Assembly (NCBI GenBank): GCA_025924495.1
Contig: JAICIG010000126.1
Span: 1-18,277 of the forward strand
DNA from: Pirellulales bacterium
GTDB taxonomy: Bacteria; Planctomycetota; Planctomycetia; Pirellulales; JAICIG01
Direction of reading: 5' to 3'
Length of the DNA stretch: 18,277 nucleotides
Shown here: one piece after another, positions 15,791 to 18,277 of the stretch
How the letters are laid out: each line of letters begins with the position of its first letter
How positions within the stretch are numbered: position 1 is the stretch's first letter
The notes under the pieces: model-generated
Database searches by the model: none
Seen by the model: the letters and a program-made list of their open reading frames with translations, nothing else
What the model was told of the DNA's origin: nothing
Made by a program: the position numbers and the translations under genes

Positions 15791-16297
15791 TTACGGCGTG
15801 ATCGCTCGGAAGAAATTGCGGACCGGCTGGCCCGGCACGTAGAGCACCTTGGAACGGACAACGGCCGGAGCGTAGTAACTCGTCACGGGCGCGACGGTGG
15901 CAACTGGGCTGTAAGCCGTGGTCGCCACCGGACTGTAGGCGGTTACAACGGGACTGTAGGTCACAACCGGGCTGTAACTGGTGACCGGGCTGTAACTGGT
16001 GACCGGGCTATAACTGGTGACCACAGGCGCTTCAGTGACCACCGGGCTATAACTCGTCACCACCGGACTGGCCGTCACGACCGGACTGTAGGTCGTCACC
16101 GGCGCGGGAGCGTAGCTCGGATAGTAGTTGGTGAACGTTGAACCCGAAATCGGCCGGTACGTATAAACCGGGGCTGGAGCTGCGTAGGCAGACGTGACGA
16201 CCGGGCTGTAGGCTTCGTACACGACCGTTTGGGCCATCGCCGAACCCGAAAGACAGACTGCCAATCCCAGCGCCAACGTCATCGCTCGCATACTCAC
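15791..16297 (-). CDS. Secreted Tyr-Ser-Pro-Val repeat protein (YSPVVT repeats)
   Basis: A 168-residue secreted protein. The signal peptide ends near AMA-Q (about residue 22). Residues about 30-140 are tyrosine-, serine-, proline-, valine- and threonine-rich, with about ten repeats of YSPVVT, YSPVT or YSPVAT, plus YTYRPISGSTFTNYYPSYAP. The C-terminus LYVPGQPVRNFFRAITP resembles the conserved tail of planctomycete surface-protein families (from memory). It has no cysteine in the mature part and probably adopts an extended or beta conformation; a structural role in the envelope is inference. The start is the GTG at 16297, with GGAGG 8 bases upstream; the next ATG is 6 bases further in and too far from that site. 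GTGA overlaps the stop of the DUF1573 gene. The internal repeat units contain an 18-base tandem triplication. Confidence 0.85.
   Translation of the reverse strand: MSMRAMTLALGLAVCLSGSAMAQTVVYEAYSPVVTSAYAAPAPVYTYRPISGSTFTNYYPSYAPAPVTTYSPVVTASPVVTSYSPVVTEAPVVTSYSPVTSYSPVTSYSPVVTYSPVVTAYSPVATTAYSPVATVAPVTSYYAPAVVRSKVLYVPGQPVRNFFRAITP
15969..16022. repeat. Three tandem 18-base copies within the YSPVVT gene
   Basis: GGGCTGTAACTGGTGACC occupies 15969-15986 and 15987-16004, with a one-base variant at 16005-16022. On the minus strand each copy encodes a six-residue VTSYSP unit. The near-identity indicates recent duplication. Confidence 0.85.
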
Positions 16298-17358
16298 GGC
16301 AGGTTCCTCCTCGTAGTTGCAGAAAGCTTGGGGTCTGGAGTTTCATCGGTGCGGGGCGATTCGTTCGACGGTGCAATGACTTCGGCCAAGGCCCGCAGTT
16401 CGGCTTTCGCACCGCTGGTCAGATCGGTCTGAATCTGAATTTGCTGGTTCACTTTGCCCGGCTCGTCGCCGGCGGTGAAAGTGACCGGAATCAGGTGTAC
16501 GCGTTTGGCATCCGTCGGCACATCGAAGGCGAAGCACTCGCCATTATGGCAAACGATGCCGGCGATCGAAAAGGGGCGCTTGCCCTGCACGACAATCTGC
16601 TTGGTGACCTTCTGTCCCGGCTCGACGCGGCCGAAGGCCAGCGATACCGGATTCACCGAAAGCTCTGGAATCAGCCGCCCTTCGACGCTGATCGGCGTCA
16701 CGCGACGATCGTCCGTCACCAGCAATACCTGGTCTTGCAGGTAGCCGGCGGGCGCGCCTGGCTTCAGCTTCACGCTTACGCGGTAACTGACTTGCCCGCC
16801 TTGACGGAGCGTCTCAGTGGCGGTCGCAACCAGATTCGGGTTCGAGCACTTGATCTCGGTGATCTTCCAATCGTTGCGGCCAGCATAGCGAACGTCGAGC
16901 TGCTTCTCGACCTCGGCGCCTTCGTCGAGCGAGCCGAACTCGATGCCGCCCGGCGTCATGACGACGTCGGTGCGAATGAATCCGTCGACGCGCAACTGGA
17001 CCTCGGCAAAGTAGGGCCGGTCAATCGTGACCGTCAACGTCGCGCCTCGCTGGCCGCTAAAGCGGTCGGTATTGAAGTGGGCGAGAACTTCCGCCTCTTC
17101 ATAGGTCTTGAGGGTGTCTTTGGTGACGCTGGGCGAGGTGCAGCCGCAGCTGGTGCGGACGCCCGAAATGTGGATGTCGTCCTGATAGATGTTCTTGATG
17201 CGGAACTTGTGCTCAACCTTGGCGTCGCGAGCGACCGTGCCGAAGTTGTGCTTGGTCTCCGTGAACATCTTCCGGGCCCATTCCTGGGCCGAAAGCGAAG
17301 CCGATCCTGCCAGCACTACGGCCAGCGAAAACATCGTCGCACGCGCAAACGTCGCCAT
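16294..17358 (-). CDS. DUF1573 family secreted protein
   Basis: A 354-residue protein with a signal peptide (about 1-24, ending SLSAQ) and repeated Ig-like (ASH/Hydin-type) beta domains. The first (about 35-130) carries the DUF1573 hallmark FTETKHNFGTVARDAKVEHKF and the cysteine motif RTSCGCTSPSV (Cys71, Cys73), where a Cys-Gly-Cys pair is conserved in the family. A second unit spans about 133-228, and a third (about 233-327, starting SVNPVSLAFGRVEPGQKV) has Cys270 and Cys275 in IVCHNGECF. The tail is polar. The molecular role of DUF1573 is not established; the domains suggest binding outside the cytoplasm. The ATG at 17358 has GAGG 6 bases upstream. The last bases overlap the YSPVVT gene by GTGA, so the pair is a coupled two-gene operon ending at the terminator near 15721. 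Confidence 0.92.
   Translation of the reverse strand: MATFARATMFSLAVVLAGSASLSAQEWARKMFTETKHNFGTVARDAKVEHKFRIKNIYQDDIHISGVRTSCGCTSPSVTKDTLKTYEEAEVLAHFNTDRFSGQRGATLTVTIDRPYFAEVQLRVDGFIRTDVVMTPGGIEFGSLDEGAEVEKQLDVRYAGRNDWKITEIKCSNPNLVATATETLRQGGQVSYRVSVKLKPGAPAGYLQDQVLLVTDDRRVTPISVEGRLIPELSVNPVSLAFGRVEPGQKVTKQIVVQGKRPFSIAGIVCHNGECFAFDVPTDAKRVHLIPVTFTAGDEPGKVNQQIQIQTDLTSGAKAELRALAEVIAPSNESPRTDETPDPKLSATTRRNLP
16306..16312 (-). promoter_or_regulatory. Ribosome binding site of the YSPVVT gene inside the DUF1573 end
   Basis: The minus strand reads GAGGAGG, ending 8 bases before the GTG at 16297. It lies within the last codons of the DUF1573 gene (encoding RRN), which supports translational coupling. 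Confidence 0.6.
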
Positions 17359-17685
17359 GAGTCACCTCACCCTCTTAGTTCAATCTTTCGTAGCCCGTCA
17401 AGGAAGGATAGAGCGCCGTTCGCGAAGTGCAAAAAAGCGACCGAAATTCAACTTAATTTAGTTCGTCGCGATAAAGACCTGCAGGTAAATGACTTGCGAC
17501 TCCAACGATGCTGCTTCCTATGTGCGGCGCGCGGGGGCATGTGGTGCAAAAGAGCGCGGGTTGCTCGAAATCGACGTGCCTGACAGGACAGTGTGCAAAT
17601 GCAACAACGCCCTAGGCGGGCGGTGGCCGCCCGAACAACTGGGTGCCGCTCGCTGGAGGTCGCTCAGGGCGAATGAAGAGGGCCA
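17359..17685. other. Intergenic region between DUF1573 and ABC genes
   Basis: This 327-base gap separates the DUF1573 gene from the upstream ABC transporter gene; both are on the minus strand. No credible gene was seen. It holds an AT-richer stretch near 17440-17470, a weak promoter candidate toward DUF1573 (TTGCAC at 17428-17433 and TATCCT at 17406-17411 on the minus strand, 16-base spacing) and a GC hairpin near 17617 listed separately. Confidence 0.5.
17617..17633. terminator. GC-rich hairpin after the ABC transporter gene, possible terminator
   Basis: CGGGCGG (17617-17623) pairs with CCGCCCG (17627-17633) across a 3-base loop, about 50 bases after the ABC gene's stop in the direction of its transcription. 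There is no T-run on the minus strand, so it is only a possible terminator. Confidence 0.3.
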
Positions 17686-18277
17686 TCAGGAAGAGATCGC
17701 CAGGTCGTCCATCTCATGACCTAATCCCATCTGTCGCCGCACCATCTGACGGTAACGACCGCTGACCTGCATCAGTTCGGCGTGCGTACCTGACTCCACC
17801 GCTCTGCCCCGCTCAATCACTACAATCCGGTCGGCGTTCACAATCGTGCTGAGCCGATGAGCGATCACGAAGCTCGTGCGGCCTTGCATTAGCCTCTGCA
17901 GGCTATGTTGGATCAATCGCTCGCTCTCTGTGTCAAGATTACTGGTCGCCTCGTCGAGAATCAGAATCCGCGGATCGGCAAGCACGGCGCGGGCGATCGC
18001 CAGTCGTTGCCGCTGACCGCCGCTCAGCTTGACGCCGCGCTCGCCGATCAGGGTTTCATACCCATCGGGCAAGGCGGCAATGAACTCATGCGCATGGGCG
18101 ACGGTGGCCGCTTGCTCTATTTCCTCGAGGCTGGCATGGCGGGCGGCATAGCCGATATTTTCGGCAATCGTGCCGTCGAACAGAAAGATGTCCTGTTCGA
18201 CAATTCCGAGCAAGCGGCGGTAGCTGTCGACGTCGATTTCGCGCAAGTCGACGCCATCGAGTTCGATCCGACCCGAA
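17686..18277 (-). CDS. ABC transporter, ATP-binding C-terminal part (5' end cut by window edge)
   Basis: About 197 residues of an ABC ATPase domain, open to the right edge (no start in the window; the frame continues upstream of the TTG at 18246 through SGRIELDGVDLRE). Visible motifs in order are the D-loop-preceding segment IELDGVDLREIDVDSYRR, the Q-loop GIVEQDIFLFDGTIAENI, the signature LSGGQRQRLAIARA, Walker B with ILILDEATSNLD, and the H-loop IAHRLSTI. Walker A lies beyond the edge. Q-loop, signature and sequence style fit the exporter type with a fused membrane domain (MsbA/multidrug-like), so the missing N-terminus probably carries six membrane helices. The substrate is unknown. About 40 residues after the H-loop end the protein, with no extra domain, which is usual. 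Confidence 0.93.
   Translation of the reverse strand, partial: SGRIELDGVDLREIDVDSYRRLLGIVEQDIFLFDGTIAENIGYAARHASLEEIEQAATVAHAHEFIAALPDGYETLIGERGVKLSGGQRQRLAIARAVLADPRILILDEATSNLDTESERLIQHSLQRLMQGRTSFVIAHRLSTIVNADRIVVIERGRAVESGTHAELMQVSGRYRQMVRRQMGLGHEMDDLAISS

Noticed and set aside
15969..16022. Tandem 18-base repeats as a possible CRISPR array
   Set aside because: Units are contiguous with no spacers and encode in-frame peptide repeats of a secreted protein.
16441..17583. Plus-strand open frame of 380 codons opposite the DUF1573 gene
   Set aside because: It is antisense to the DUF1573 gene; the translation shows no domain and no ribosome binding site.

Overview
The window reads as a chromosomal segment of a GC-rich planctomycete, probably of the Pirellulales type. 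The evidence is the gene content: a DUF1549/DUF1553 (PSCyt2/PSD1) protein with variant cytochrome-c motifs, a DUF1501 protein with a twin-arginine-type N-terminus, a secreted protein with two pre-peptidase C-terminal (PPC) domains, a DUF1573 protein, a Tyr-Ser-Pro-Val repeat protein ending in a PGQPVRNFFRAITP-like tail, and a leucine-rich-repeat protein with an FQLSLRALL-type membrane anchor. This gene mix is characteristic of planctomycetes. No tRNA, rRNA, insertion sequence, phage gene or CRISPR array was seen. Family names come from motif recognition by eye, not from database searches.

Left to right: (1) 1-2841, minus strand, a succinate dehydrogenase operon in the order small 79-residue protein, sdhC (diheme b558-type membrane anchor), sdhA (flavoprotein, running off the left edge). 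A candidate extended -10 promoter lies upstream, and sdhC/sdhA overlap by GTGA. (2) 2889-3320, minus, a DUF488/YeaO-like protein with a lysine/arginine-rich tail. (3) A gene-free stretch of about 490 bases holding two inverted repeats, then a plus-strand bestrophin-like channel protein at 3814-4707. (4) 4788-7829, minus, PPC-domain protein and DUF1501 protein. (5) 8029-10733, a membrane-anchored SGNH hydrolase (minus) divergent from a secreted helical-repeat protein (plus) with a near-consensus promoter. (6) 10854-13094, minus, the DUF1549/DUF1553 protein. (7) 13315-14448, minus, a class V PLP aminotransferase. (8) 14533-15564, minus, the leucine-rich-repeat protein. (9) 15721-17358, minus, DUF1573 protein and YSPVVT-repeat protein, overlapping by GTGA and ending at a strong hairpin terminator. 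(10) 17686-18277, minus, the C-terminal ATPase part of an ABC exporter running off the right edge.

How the genes fit together: SdhA and SdhC (with SdhB presumably beyond the left edge) form the membrane-bound succinate:quinone oxidoreductase. The DUF1549/1553, DUF1501 and PPC genes are commonly grouped in planctomycetes, but here the group is split by the SGNH/helical-repeat pair. All three are predicted to be exported and their function is not established. The DUF1573 and YSPVVT proteins are co-translated secreted proteins, plausibly part of the cell envelope. The least explained items are the leader gene of the sdh operon, the DUF1573-YSPVVT pair and the split trio. I see no clear evidence for a wholly new multi-gene system.
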